The notes below the pieces were generated by a model. The model had not been told where the DNA came from and ran no database searches. It saw nothing but the letters and a program-made list of their open reading frames with translations. Shown here in pieces: positions 46,791 to 55,286 of a DNA stretch of 64,000 nt; the first letter of the stretch is position 1, and every line of letters begins with the position of its first letter. A program made the position numbers and the translations under genes. The stretch is from Sinomonas sp. R1AF57 (GTDB lineage Bacteria > Actinomycetota > Actinomycetes > Actinomycetales > Micrococcaceae): positions 1,924,239 to 1,988,238 of the forward strand of contig NZ_CP022463.1 of NCBI RefSeq assembly GCF_002224485.1, written 5' to 3'.

Positions 46791-47386
46791 GCGCTCACCT
46801 CGCCGTCGGCAGCCGGCGCCGGATGCGGCTCCGCAAACCACAGGCGCGTTTCCCCGTACTTGCGGTCCGCGTAATGGCGGAGCCCAGCGGGCCACTCCGG
46901 CTCAGGCGAGCGCGAGGACCGTTCCACCACCACGAGCGCATCCTCCGCGAGGTGCGGGGACAGGGCCGCGAGGACGCGCGTGAGCTGCTCGTCGGCGAGG
47001 GGGTAGGGCGGGTCCATGAAGACGAGGTCCCAGTGCCGGCCCGGCATCGTCTGCTCGAGGAAGCCGCCCACCTTGGCCCGGTGCACGGTGACGGCGCGGC
47101 GCCCGACGGCGTCGTTCACCGTGCGCGCGTTGCGCTGGCACGCTGCCACCGCCTTCGCCTCGGACTCGACGAGCTCCGCGGTGGAGGCGCCGCGGCTCAC
47201 GGCTTCGACGCCGAGCGCGCCCGATCCGGCGTAGAGGTCCAGCACCCGGGCGCGGGCGATCATCCCGAGGGCCTCGAGGCGCGAGAAGAGCGCCTCCTTG
47301 ACCCGGTCGGTCGTGGGCCGGGTCGCAGACCCTGGGACCGAGGCCAGGGTCGTCCCTCCGGCGATCCCGGCGATGATCCTGCTCAT
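46787..47386 (-). CDS. rsmD: 16S rRNA (guanine966-N2)-methyltransferase RsmD
   Basis: Methylates G966 of 16S rRNA. The 199-residue protein has the SAM motif VLDLYAGSGALGVEAVSRG near residue 50 and the catalytic DPPY motif in DLVFMDPPYPLAD near residue 123. The N-terminal IIAGIAGGTTL and TRPTTDRVKEALFSRL segments are family hallmarks. It starts 18 bases after recG ends. Confidence 0.95.
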   Translation of the reverse strand: MSRIIAGIAGGTTLASVPGSATRPTTDRVKEALFSRLEALGMIARARVLDLYAGSGALGVEAVSRGASTAELVESEAKAVAACQRNARTVNDAVGRRAVTVHRAKVGGFLEQTMPGRHWDLVFMDPPYPLADEQLTRVLAALSPHLAEDALVVVERSSRSPEPEWPAGLRHYADRKYGETRLWFAEPHPAPAADGEVSA

Positions 47387-47404
47387 CGTGCCTCACGAAC
47401 TGCA

Positions 47405-49648
47405 TCAGCCACGTTCGAGGAACACCTCCTTCTCAGGCTCGAGGTAGGCCTCGATGGCGTCGCGCAGCGGTGCGTGGCGTTCGAGGGAAGGGTCGTCCCC
47501 GACAATGGCGAGCGCGTCTCCGCGCGCCAGCTCGATCACCTCGGCGTCGCGCAGGACGCGCAGGAGGCGGAGGGTGGACCGGCGTCCAGACTGGGTGGCT
47601 CCCAGGATGTCGCCCTCGCGGCGGTGCTCGAGGTCCTTCTGCGCGAGGACGAATCCGTCGGTGCTGGAAGCGACCGCCTCGAGTCGCTCGCGGCTCGGGT
47701 GCCCGGGCTCAAGCGAGGTCACGAGGAGGCAGGTACCGGGGAACCCACCGCGGCCCACCCGGCCACGGAGCTGGTGGAGCTGGGCGATGCCGAACCGGTC
47801 GGCGTCGAGCACGACCATGAGGGTGGCGTTCGGCACGTCGACGCCAACCTCGACCACTGTGGTCGCGATGAGGAGGTCTGTGCGCCCGGCCGCGAAGGAC
47901 TCCATCGCCGCCGCCTTGTCCCCGGCGTCGAGGCGGCCGTGCAGGATGCCCAGCCTGGTCCCGGACAGGGCCGGCTCCTGGGCCAGCTGCGCGGCCGCCG
48001 CGGCGACCGAGACCGCCGGCGGTGGCTCCCCCGCCGAGGCTGCGAGGGCAGAATCGCCCCACGTGGCCTGGTCGAGCGCGTCGAGGTCGCCCTCGTCCTC
48101 TCCCGCCTCGCCGATGGTCGGGCAGACGACGTAGACCTGCCGGCCGGCGTCGATCTCCTCGCGGGCCCGGGCCCAGATGCGGCGCTCCCACGCGGGGTTC
48201 TCGACCAGGCCGACGACGTGGGTCGCGATGGGCGCCCGGCCTGCCGGGAGCTCGCGCAGCACGGACGTCTCAAGGTCGCCGAAGACGGTCATCGCCACGG
48301 TGCGGGGAATGGGCGTCGCGGTCATGACGAGGAGGTGGGGGGTTGCGAGGCTCTTGGCGCGCAGCGCGTCGCGCTGCTCCACGCCGAAGCGGTGCTGCTC
48401 GTCCACGACGACGAGCCCCAGGTCGGCGAACTGGACCTGCTCGGACAGCAGCGCGTGGGTGCCCACCACGATCCCGGCCTGTCCGCTCGCTGCGGACAGG
48501 AGTGCGCGCTTGCGCTCCGCCGAGCTCTGACCGCCCGTGAGCAGGACGACCTCCACGCCGTCGGCGGCCCCCAGCATCCCGTCCCTCAGGAGGGGACCGA
48601 GGGTGCGCCGGATCGACTCGTGGTGCTGGGCGGCGAGCACCTCGGTGGGCGCAAGGAGCGCAGCCTGGCCCCCGTCGTCGACCACTTGGAGCATCGCCCG
48701 CAGCGCGACCACCGTCTTGCCCGAGCCCACTTCGCCCTGCAGCAGGCGGTTCATGGGGTGTGCGGCCGAGAGCTCGGCGGCGAGCTCCTCCCCCACCTCC
48801 CGCTGTCCTGCGGTGAGCTCGAACGGCAGCTGGGCGTCGAACGCGTCGAGGAGGCCGCCGCGCCGCGCGGGGCTCGGCCGGGAGGGCAGGAGCGCGTGCT
48901 GCGCACGGCGGCGCGCGAGTGCTGTCTGGAGCACGAGCGCCTCCTCGTACTGGAAGCGGCGGCGCGCCCGCGTGCACTCGTCCATGCTCGCCGGGGTGTG
49001 GATCATGCGGTACGCGTCGGCGATCCCCGGCAGCCGGCGGCGGCGGCGCAGCTCGTCGGGGAGGGGGTCGGCCAGCGCCTCGAGGTCGATCTGCCCCAGG
49101 AGCGTCGCGGTGGACTTGGCAATCTTCCAGCTCGGCAGCCTGGCGGTGGCCGGGTAGACCGGAATGGGGCGCTCGGCCAGCTCCTCGGCGCTGAGCCCGG
49201 CATCGTCCTCGTCGTCGAGGAGCACGTACTCGGGGTTGGTCAGCTGGAGGTTTCCGCGGTAGCGGCCCACGCGGCCCGAGAACATGGCCACCGTCCCCGG
49301 GACGAGCTGCCGGGACGCGGCGAAGCTGTTGAAGAAGGTGAGGCTGATCGTGTCGAGGCGGCCGTCATAGCCTCCCGGCGAGGATCCGTCGGTCACAAGG
49401 ACCTCTGTGATGCTGCCCTTGCGCGTCGCCATCCGCCGGCTCTGGGCCTTCACGACCCGGGCCAGGAGGGTCACGTCCTCGTCGAGCGGCAACTGGGCGA
49501 TCGGGGTGAGCTCCCCGCGCTGGGCATAGCGGCGCGGGAAGTAGTCGAGGAGGTCGCCCGCCGTCGTGAGCCCCAGCTGGTCCTTGAGCTTCCTGGCGGA
49601 GGGTGCTCCCAGCAGCCGCCCGAGGTCACGGTCGCGCTCAGCTGGCAC
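47405..49648 (-). CDS. recG: ATP-dependent DNA helicase RecG
   Basis: Branch-migrating helicase that remodels stalled forks. The 747 residues comprise an N-terminal wedge/OB domain and the two RecA-like domains with Walker A GEVGSGKTVVALRAML, DEQH motif (VVVDEQHRFGV), TATPIPRT, and the helicase C region ending QLRGRVGRGGFPG. An inserted acidic segment (residues ~515-550) precedes the second domain. The GTG at 49648 is chosen for PAERDRDLGRLLGAPSARKL; it overlaps the DAK2 gene by 11 bases. Confidence 0.95.
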   Translation of the reverse strand: MPAERDRDLGRLLGAPSARKLKDQLGLTTAGDLLDYFPRRYAQRGELTPIAQLPLDEDVTLLARVVKAQSRRMATRKGSITEVLVTDGSSPGGYDGRLDTISLTFFNSFAASRQLVPGTVAMFSGRVGRYRGNLQLTNPEYVLLDDEDDAGLSAEELAERPIPVYPATARLPSWKIAKSTATLLGQIDLEALADPLPDELRRRRRLPGIADAYRMIHTPASMDECTRARRRFQYEEALVLQTALARRRAQHALLPSRPSPARRGGLLDAFDAQLPFELTAGQREVGEELAAELSAAHPMNRLLQGEVGSGKTVVALRAMLQVVDDGGQAALLAPTEVLAAQHHESIRRTLGPLLRDGMLGAADGVEVVLLTGGQSSAERKRALLSAASGQAGIVVGTHALLSEQVQFADLGLVVVDEQHRFGVEQRDALRAKSLATPHLLVMTATPIPRTVAMTVFGDLETSVLRELPAGRAPIATHVVGLVENPAWERRIWARAREEIDAGRQVYVVCPTIGEAGEDEGDLDALDQATWGDSALAASAGEPPPAVSVAAAAAQLAQEPALSGTRLGILHGRLDAGDKAAAMESFAAGRTDLLIATTVVEVGVDVPNATLMVVLDADRFGIAQLHQLRGRVGRGGFPGTCLLVTSLEPGHPSRERLEAVASSTDGFVLAQKDLEHRREGDILGATQSGRRSTLRLLRVLRDAEVIELARGDALAIVGDDPSLERHAPLRDAIEAYLEPEKEVFLERG

Positions 49649-50663
49649 GCGGCCCGCCCTCTGCCAGCCGGTCCGCCTCACGCCGGTCCGCTGCCGCCGG
49701 CTCCGGGGCGTGGAGCTCCGTGAACGCGACCCTTTCAGGCTCTCCCACGGATCGGATGAGGGCGAGGGCCTCGTCCGGGTCGGCGACATGGACGTGCACC
49801 CGCCAGCGGCAGACCCCCGAACCGTCGTCGAACGCGCCGACCGGGCTCATGATGACGGAGTCGCCGATCTCGTCCAGGCGCTGGCGCAAGCCGGCCGCGT
49901 CGAGCGGGCTCAGGGTCACGGTGCACATGAGCTCGACGCCCAGCGCCTCCGGCTGGTCGGCGTGGATGTGCGGGTCCTGGACGCGGAAGCCGTGCAGCGC
50001 TTCGAGGGTGTCTTCGGCGAGGCCCTCCCCGAGAACGGCGGAGCGCAGCGCGGCGAGGACAAGGAGGAGCCCGACACCGCCGGCGTCGACCACCCGGGCG
50101 CTCGTGAGCACGCCGAGCTGCGCCTCGGTGTCGACCACGGCGCCGAGGGCCGCCTCCACGACGGCGTCGAGCGCCGCCGCGAGCGCGTGGTTGCTGTCCG
50201 CGCCGGCTTCCGATGCTTCGGTCGAGGCGGCGCCCTCCGCGGCGGCCTCGAGGACCGAGAGCATGGTCCCGGAGACCGGCTCGCTCAGCGCCGACCACGC
50301 CCGGATCTGCGCCCGGTGGAGCGCGGTGGCGAGCAGCGGCCCGCTGAGCCTCGTATGTCCTTTGAGGGATGCGGCGAAGGCGTCGAGGAACACCGCGAAG
50401 AGCGTTCCGGAGTTGCCCCAGGCTTCCTCCATGGCAGCCTGCCCTGCCCCCCCGAGGAGCTCGCCCAGGTCCGTGCGCGGGTCCCCGGCCGCGGCGAGCG
50501 CCGCCGCCCTGACCGTGTGGTAGAGGTTGGTGCCCGTGTCGCCGTCGGCGACGGGGAAGATGTTGATCGCATTGAGGCGGTCGCTGTGGTTGGCGAGCAC
50601 GGTCTCCGCATCCGCGAGCCAGCGGCGCATGGCCGTTGCGTTCGAGGCGATCTTAGCGTGCAA
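49638..50663 (-). CDS. DAK2 domain-containing protein (FakA-like)
   Basis: A 341-residue protein with the DAK2/DhaL ATP-binding domain: INIFPVADGDTGTNLYHT with Mg-binding aspartates near residue 42, GNSGTLFAVFLDAF near 85, and ARVVDAGGVGLLLVL near 195. The C-terminal domain (residues ~235-330) resembles the shorter end of FakA, the fatty-acid kinase ATP-binding subunit. The family sits beside recG in most Gram-positives. No FakB/DegV gene is in the window. Overlaps thiL and recG by 11 bases each. Confidence 0.88.
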   Translation of the reverse strand: MHAKIASNATAMRRWLADAETVLANHSDRLNAINIFPVADGDTGTNLYHTVRAAALAAAGDPRTDLGELLGGAGQAAMEEAWGNSGTLFAVFLDAFAASLKGHTRLSGPLLATALHRAQIRAWSALSEPVSGTMLSVLEAAAEGAASTEASEAGADSNHALAAALDAVVEAALGAVVDTEAQLGVLTSARVVDAGGVGLLLVLAALRSAVLGEGLAEDTLEALHGFRVQDPHIHADQPEALGVELMCTVTLSPLDAAGLRQRLDEIGDSVIMSPVGAFDDGSGVCRWRVHVHVADPDEALALIRSVGEPERVAFTELHAPEPAAADRREADRLAEGGPRAS

Positions 50664-51672
50664 AGTGATCCCATCCGCTCGGTTGCACGGGGCGCCCGCC
50701 GATGGCGACCCCGCCGGTCCCGCCGTTCGCAGGCAGCACCGAGCCTATCGCAGCGAAGCCCTCCGGGAGCTGGGACGCGGCAGGGAATGCGGCGAGAAGG
50801 CCGTGGTCCTCCCCGCCGCCGAGGACCCACGTGAGCGGGTCCGCGCCCACCGCCGCCGCCGGCCCGGCCAGCCTGCCGGCATGCTCCTCCAGCGCCGCCG
50901 GGTCGAGGTCCAGCACGACGCCGCTCGCCCGCGCCATGCGGTCGCCGTCCTTGAGCAGGCCGTCGGAGAGGTCCATGAGCGCATGCGCTCCGGCCGCGGC
51001 GGCCGCCGGTCCCGCGCCGAGCGGCGGCCTGGGGCGGCAGTGCGCGGCCACGACGGCGGCGAGGTCCGGGCCAAGCGCCTCGTGTCCGGGCCCGTGCTCG
51101 AGGAGCGCAAGGCCGGCGGCGGCGTCGCCCACGCGGCCGGCGACCGCGAGCAGGTCCCCGACGCGGGCGCCCGAGCGCAGGACAGGGTCCCTGCCCTCGA
51201 GGCTTCCGAGCACGGTCACGGTCACGGACAGTTCGCCGCCGCGGCCGAGGTCTCCGCCCGCGACCGTGCACCCCGTGGCGCCCAGGGACCGGACGGCGTC
51301 GACGAGCCCGTCGGCGAGTCCCTCGACCCAGGCCGCCTCGGTGTCGTCGGGAAGGGTGAGGCTCACCACCATGGCGGTTGCGACGGCACCCATCGCGTTG
51401 ATGTCGCTCAGGTTCTGGGCGGCGGCCTTCCACCCCACGTCCTGGCCCGAGCTGCGGTAGCCGGAGGGCCAGACGAGGCGGAAGTCCTGATCCTGGGTCT
51501 GGGTGTCCGTGCTCACGACCACGCGCCCGTCGGGGGCAGCGATGACCGCGGCGTCGTCGCCCGGGCCCAGGAGCGCGGAGCCCAGGACAGCGAGCCGGGG
51601 GAAGATCCTCGCCAGGAGCTCCGCCTCGCTCAGCTCGCGGACGCGGATCGTTCTCCTCTGGGTCTCGGTCAC
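50653..51672 (-). CDS. thiL: Thiamine-monophosphate kinase ThiL
   Basis: Phosphorylates thiamine monophosphate to thiamine diphosphate, the final step. The 339-residue protein has the ThiL motifs GPGDDAAVIAAPDGR (residues ~37-51), VVSTDTQTQDQDFRL, NLSDINAMGA near residue 87, and CTVAGGDLGRG. It begins the thiL-DAK2-recG-rsmD run. Together with riboswitch-controlled thiC in the same window it covers early and late steps of thiamine synthesis. Confidence 0.94.
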   Translation of the reverse strand: MTETQRRTIRVRELSEAELLARIFPRLAVLGSALLGPGDDAAVIAAPDGRVVVSTDTQTQDQDFRLVWPSGYRSSGQDVGWKAAAQNLSDINAMGAVATAMVVSLTLPDDTEAAWVEGLADGLVDAVRSLGATGCTVAGGDLGRGGELSVTVTVLGSLEGRDPVLRSGARVGDLLAVAGRVGDAAAGLALLEHGPGHEALGPDLAAVVAAHCRPRPPLGAGPAAAAAGAHALMDLSDGLLKDGDRMARASGVVLDLDPAALEEHAGRLAGPAAAVGADPLTWVLGGGEDHGLLAAFPAASQLPEGFAAIGSVLPANGGTGGVAIGGRPVQPSGWDHFAR

Positions 51673-51751
51673 GCCCCCAGCCTAGTCCGGCGCCCGGCCG
51701 CCATCCCGGGCGGTACGCTGGATGGACCCCTCGAGTTCCGGATGGAGAAGC

Positions 51752-52255
51752 ATGTCCGCACGCCGTCGCCCCGCACGCATGATCAGGCGCGCGGCCCCCG
51801 TCGCCCTCGTCGCCGCGGCGGCCCTCCTCGCGGGATGCTCCTCCCCCGTCTCCGTCCAGGCAGCGCCGGACGCCGCGAACCCCGCGTGCGCGCCCCTCAT
51901 GCTCGCCCTTCCGGACACGCTCGGGGATGCGGCCCTACGCAAGACCACGAGCCAGGCGACCGCGGCGTGGGGCGACCCTTCCGCCGTCGTGCTCCGCTGC
52001 GGGGTCGCCTCGCCCGGGCCGACCACCGACCGCTGCGTGAGCGTCAACGGCGTCGACTGGGTCATCAAGGAGGGCGACAAGTACTACACCCTGACGACCT
52101 TCGGGCGCGAACCGGCGACTGAGCTCCTCCTGGACAATGACCGCATCAGCTCCGCGACCGTGCTCGCGAGCCTCTCCTCGGCGGTCTCGAAGGTCCCGGC
52201 CACGCGGCACTGCGTGGGCCAGGAGGACCTCGCGAGCCTGCCCGCGAAGGGCTAG
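51752..52255 (+). CDS. DUF3515 family lipoprotein
   Basis: A 167-residue secreted lipoprotein. The signal peptide has a basic start (MSARRRPARMIRRA), a hydrophobic core and the lipobox LLAGC near residue 28. The mature part contains conserved cysteines and matches DUF3515, an actinobacterial family of unknown function usually encoded next to ddl or thiL, as here. GGAGAAGC precedes the ATG. Its TAG stop overlaps the stop codon of the convergent ddl gene. Confidence 0.88.
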   Translation: MSARRRPARMIRRAAPVALVAAAALLAGCSSPVSVQAAPDAANPACAPLMLALPDTLGDAALRKTTSQATAAWGDPSAVVLRCGVASPGPTTDRCVSVNGVDWVIKEGDKYYTLTTFGREPATELLLDNDRISSATVLASLSSAVSKVPATRHCVGQEDLASLPAKG

Positions 52256-53370
52256 CGCAGCCCGGTGGGGCGCGCCAGGGCGAGCTGGATGAGCTCGTCG
52301 ATGAGCTCGGGGTAGGACATGCCCGTCGCAGCCCACATCTGCGGGTACATGCTGATGGGCGTGAATCCCGGCATCGTGTTGATCTCGTTGATGACGAACT
52401 CGCCCTCGGGCGTGTAGAAGAAGTCGACACGGCTCAGTCCCTCGGCCGCCACGGCGTCGAACGCCACGGCCGCGAGCTCGCGCACCCGGGCGATCGCCTC
52501 CTCGGGAAGGTCCGCCGGGCAGGAGAGCGCGGCGGCGTCGTCCTCGACGTACTTGGCCTCGAAGTCGTAGAAGGAGTGGCCGTCCTTCCGGACCGCGACC
52601 TCGCCGGGGAGGGAGGTCCGGGGCGCGTCGCAGCCCCGTCCCTCGAGGACGCCGCACTCGATCTCCCGGCCCACGATCCCGGCCTCGATGACGAGCCGCA
52701 GGTCATGGCGGCGCGCCTCCTCGATGGCGGCGTCGAGGCCCTCGGGACCCTCCACCCTCGAGATCCCCACCGAGGAGCCGGCCCGGCACGGCTTGACGAA
52801 GACCGGGTAGCCGAGGCGGCCGACGGCGTCGCGCACCGACTGCGGGTCTCGGCGCCACTGCCTGTCGGTCACCGCAACGTACGGGCCGACCGTGAGTCCG
52901 GCGGCCTCGAAGGCGACCTTCATGAAGTGCTTGTCCATGCCGACAGCCGAGGCGAGAACGCCCGCCCCGACGTACCGGACGTCGGCGAGCTCGAGGAGCC
53001 CCTGGACGGTCCCGTCCTCTCCGAATGCACCGTGGAGGAGGGGGAAGACGACATCGACATCCCCCAGCTCGCGGGGAACGCGGTTCGGCTCGGAGACCAC
53101 GAGCCGCGGCCTGCCGCCTCCCTCCGCCAGCTGGACCGTGGCCTGGGCGGGCGACACCTCGGGTGCGTGCCCGGTGTTGAGCGCCCACTGGTGCCAGTCG
53201 CCGTCCGAGAGGACCCACTGGCCGCGGCGTGTGATGCCCACAGGCACGACCTCGTACTTGTCCGTGTCGATGGCGCCCATCACCCCAGCCGCGGTCACGC
53301 AGCTCACGGCGTGCTCACTCGAGCGCCCCCCGAAGAGCAGTGCGACGCGGATCTTCCTTGAGTCTGTCAC
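52252..53370 (-). CDS. ddl: D-alanine--D-alanine ligase
   Basis: ATP-grasp ligase that makes the D-Ala-D-Ala dipeptide of peptidoglycan. The 372-residue protein has the N-terminal LLFGGRSSEHAVSCVTA, central HGAFGEDGTVQGLLELADV, VKPCRAGSSVGISRV and the C-terminal metal-binding VINEINTMPGFTPISMYPQMW. It is the last gene of the leuC-leuD-murA-plsC-gpsA-ddl run, starting 4 bases before the gpsA end. The segment of the family distinguishing D-lactate ligases was not resolved by eye. Confidence 0.95.
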   Translation of the reverse strand: MTDSRKIRVALLFGGRSSEHAVSCVTAAGVMGAIDTDKYEVVPVGITRRGQWVLSDGDWHQWALNTGHAPEVSPAQATVQLAEGGGRPRLVVSEPNRVPRELGDVDVVFPLLHGAFGEDGTVQGLLELADVRYVGAGVLASAVGMDKHFMKVAFEAAGLTVGPYVAVTDRQWRRDPQSVRDAVGRLGYPVFVKPCRAGSSVGISRVEGPEGLDAAIEEARRHDLRLVIEAGIVGREIECGVLEGRGCDAPRTSLPGEVAVRKDGHSFYDFEAKYVEDDAAALSCPADLPEEAIARVRELAAVAFDAVAAEGLSRVDFFYTPEGEFVINEINTMPGFTPISMYPQMWAATGMSYPELIDELIQLALARPTGLR

Positions 53371-53373
53371 TGT

Positions 53374-54438
53374 TCAGTCGCCTTCTGACTTGAGCTGCCG
53401 CGCGAGCAGCAGCGGTTCGAGCTGGTCCACGGGCAGCTTGCCCTTGAGCACCGCCACGACCGCGGCCGTGATGGGCATGTCCACGCCGTGCCGCTGCGCG
53501 AGCTCGTGCACGGCTGCCGCGGACTTGATGCCCTCGGCCACCTGGGTCATGCGGAGGCCGACCTCCTCGACGGTGAGTCCCCGTCCGAGCAGGGTGCCGG
53601 CGGTGTGGTTGCGGGAGAGCTTCGACGAGCACGTGGCCACGAGGTCCCCGAGGCCGGCGAGCCCGGCCATGGTCTGGGGGTCGCCGCCGAGCGCGACGGC
53701 GAGTCTGGTGGTCTCCGCCAGGCCGCGGGTGATGACGGTGGCCTTGGTGTTGTCGCCCATGCTCTTGCCCTCGCAGATCCCGACGGCGAGGGCGATGACG
53801 TTCTTGACGATCCCGCCAATCTCGACCCCCACGACGTCGGTGCTCATGTAGGGGCGGAAGTAGGGCGCGGTGCAGGCCTCGGCGATCCAGTGCGCGACCT
53901 GCGGGTCGGTGCAGGCGACCACGGACGCGGTCGGCTCGCACCGGGCGATCTCCAAGGCGAGGTTGGGACCCGAGAGCACCGCGATGCGCTCTGCCGGAAT
54001 GGACGCGACGTCGGCGATGACCTCGCTCATGCGCTTGTCGGTGCCGATCTCCAGGCCCTTCATGAGGGACATGACGATGGCCCCGTCCGGGATGTGGCCG
54101 CGCCAGAGAAGCAGCTGGTCCCGGAGCGACTGTGCCGGAACCGCAAGCACGACGAGCTGGGCTCCGGCGAGGACCTCGGCCGGGTCGGTCGAGGCGCTGA
54201 TGGAGTCTGGGAGCTCCATCGCGTCGAGGTACTTCGCGTTGCGGTGCGCGTTGATGTCTGCGACGACCTCGGGGCTCCGTCCCCAGACGCGGATTGTCCG
54301 GTCAGCACCGTGGCTCGCCGCGGCGTCCCCGAGGACTTTCGCGAAGGTGGTCCCCCAGCTGCCCGCGCCCATCACGGCGATGCGCCGCAGCGGGCCGCGG
54401 CCCTGTGGGTCCCCCGGCCCCGGGTGCGGTGCGCTCAC
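53374..54438 (-). CDS. gpsA: Glycerol-3-phosphate dehydrogenase [NAD(P)+]
   Basis: Reduces dihydroxyacetone phosphate to glycerol-3-phosphate for phospholipid synthesis. The 354 residues have the Rossmann motif IAVMGAGSWGTTFAKVL near residue 20, LSGPNLALEIARCEP, the catalytic lysine region EIGGIVKNVIALAVG and AGLAGLGDLVATCSSKLSRNH. The GTG at 54438 overlaps the plsC stop by 4 bases and adds a proline/glycine-rich start. Confidence 0.95.
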   Translation of the reverse strand: MSAPHPGPGDPQGRGPLRRIAVMGAGSWGTTFAKVLGDAAASHGADRTIRVWGRSPEVVADINAHRNAKYLDAMELPDSISASTDPAEVLAGAQLVVLAVPAQSLRDQLLLWRGHIPDGAIVMSLMKGLEIGTDKRMSEVIADVASIPAERIAVLSGPNLALEIARCEPTASVVACTDPQVAHWIAEACTAPYFRPYMSTDVVGVEIGGIVKNVIALAVGICEGKSMGDNTKATVITRGLAETTRLAVALGGDPQTMAGLAGLGDLVATCSSKLSRNHTAGTLLGRGLTVEEVGLRMTQVAEGIKSAAAVHELAQRHGVDMPITAAVVAVLKGKLPVDQLEPLLLARQLKSEGD

Positions 54439-55286
54439 GCGCTCCGCCCGGCGTCGTCGGGCGCTTCGGCCGGGCTGGCCTGACGGTTCGGCTGCCGCGC
54501 GGCCTTGGAACCGCGCTCGACGTCGCGGCCGTGCAGGCTCTGCTGGTGGGCGCTGGGGTCCCACCGCTCGGCCGGGGGCTCCTCGCCGCGCAGCTCGGCG
54601 AGGAGGGCCGTGATGGCGTCCATGATCCGGTCCGTGGCTTCGACGAGGGTCGTCTTGTCCATGGGCCGGTCCTGGAGGTCGCTCAGGTCCACCGGCTCGC
54701 CCACGAGGACGACGGCCTTCTTGCGCGGGAAGAGGTGGAAGCGCTTGGCGTACCGGGGGAAGACCTCGTGGTCGCCCCAGTGCGCGATCGGGACGACCGG
54801 TGCACCCGTCTTGAGCGCGAGCCGCGCTGCGCCGGTGTGGCCCTTCATCGGCCAGAGCGCGGGGTCCCTCGTCAGCGTCCCCTCGGGGTACACGATGATG
54901 GCCCCGCCCTCATCGATGACCTGGCGCGCCACCTCGAGGGACGTGCCCGCGCCTGCCCCGCCGCGCTCGACCGGGATCTGCTTGGTGCCGCGCATGATCT
55001 GCCCGAGCACGGGCGGCTTGAACAGGCCCGCCTTGGCGAGGAAATGCGGCGCACGGCCGTGGTTGTAGAGCATGTGCCCCACCGTGAGCGGGTCGATCTC
55101 CGTGCAGTGGTTGGGGCACGCGATGAAGCCGCCTCCGCCGGGAAGGTCCCGGAGCCTCTCGGTGCCGCGCCACTCCTTGGCCATCAGGAAGTTCATCAGC
55201 GGCCGCACGATGGTGGCTGCCACGGCGAACGCGAACCGCTCCCCCGCCGTCTCGCTCGTGCCCCTCTTCACGGGTCCCGCGCTCAC
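54435..55286 (-). CDS. plsC: 1-acyl-sn-glycerol-3-phosphate acyltransferase
   Basis: Acylates lysophosphatidic acid at position 2. The 283-residue protein has the acyltransferase motifs NHCTEIDPL (HX4D) near residue 58, IPVERGG, and YPEGTLTRD near residue 135. A C-terminal tail of about 45 polar residues is predicted disordered. The GTG at 55286 overlaps the murA stop by 4 bases and follows GAGGAGG. Adjacent gpsA supplies the upstream precursor. Confidence 0.93.
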   Translation of the reverse strand: MSAGPVKRGTSETAGERFAFAVAATIVRPLMNFLMAKEWRGTERLRDLPGGGGFIACPNHCTEIDPLTVGHMLYNHGRAPHFLAKAGLFKPPVLGQIMRGTKQIPVERGGAGAGTSLEVARQVIDEGGAIIVYPEGTLTRDPALWPMKGHTGAARLALKTGAPVVPIAHWGDHEVFPRYAKRFHLFPRKKAVVLVGEPVDLSDLQDRPMDKTTLVEATDRIMDAITALLAELRGEEPPAERWDPSAHQQSLHGRDVERGSKAARQPNRQASPAEAPDDAGRSA

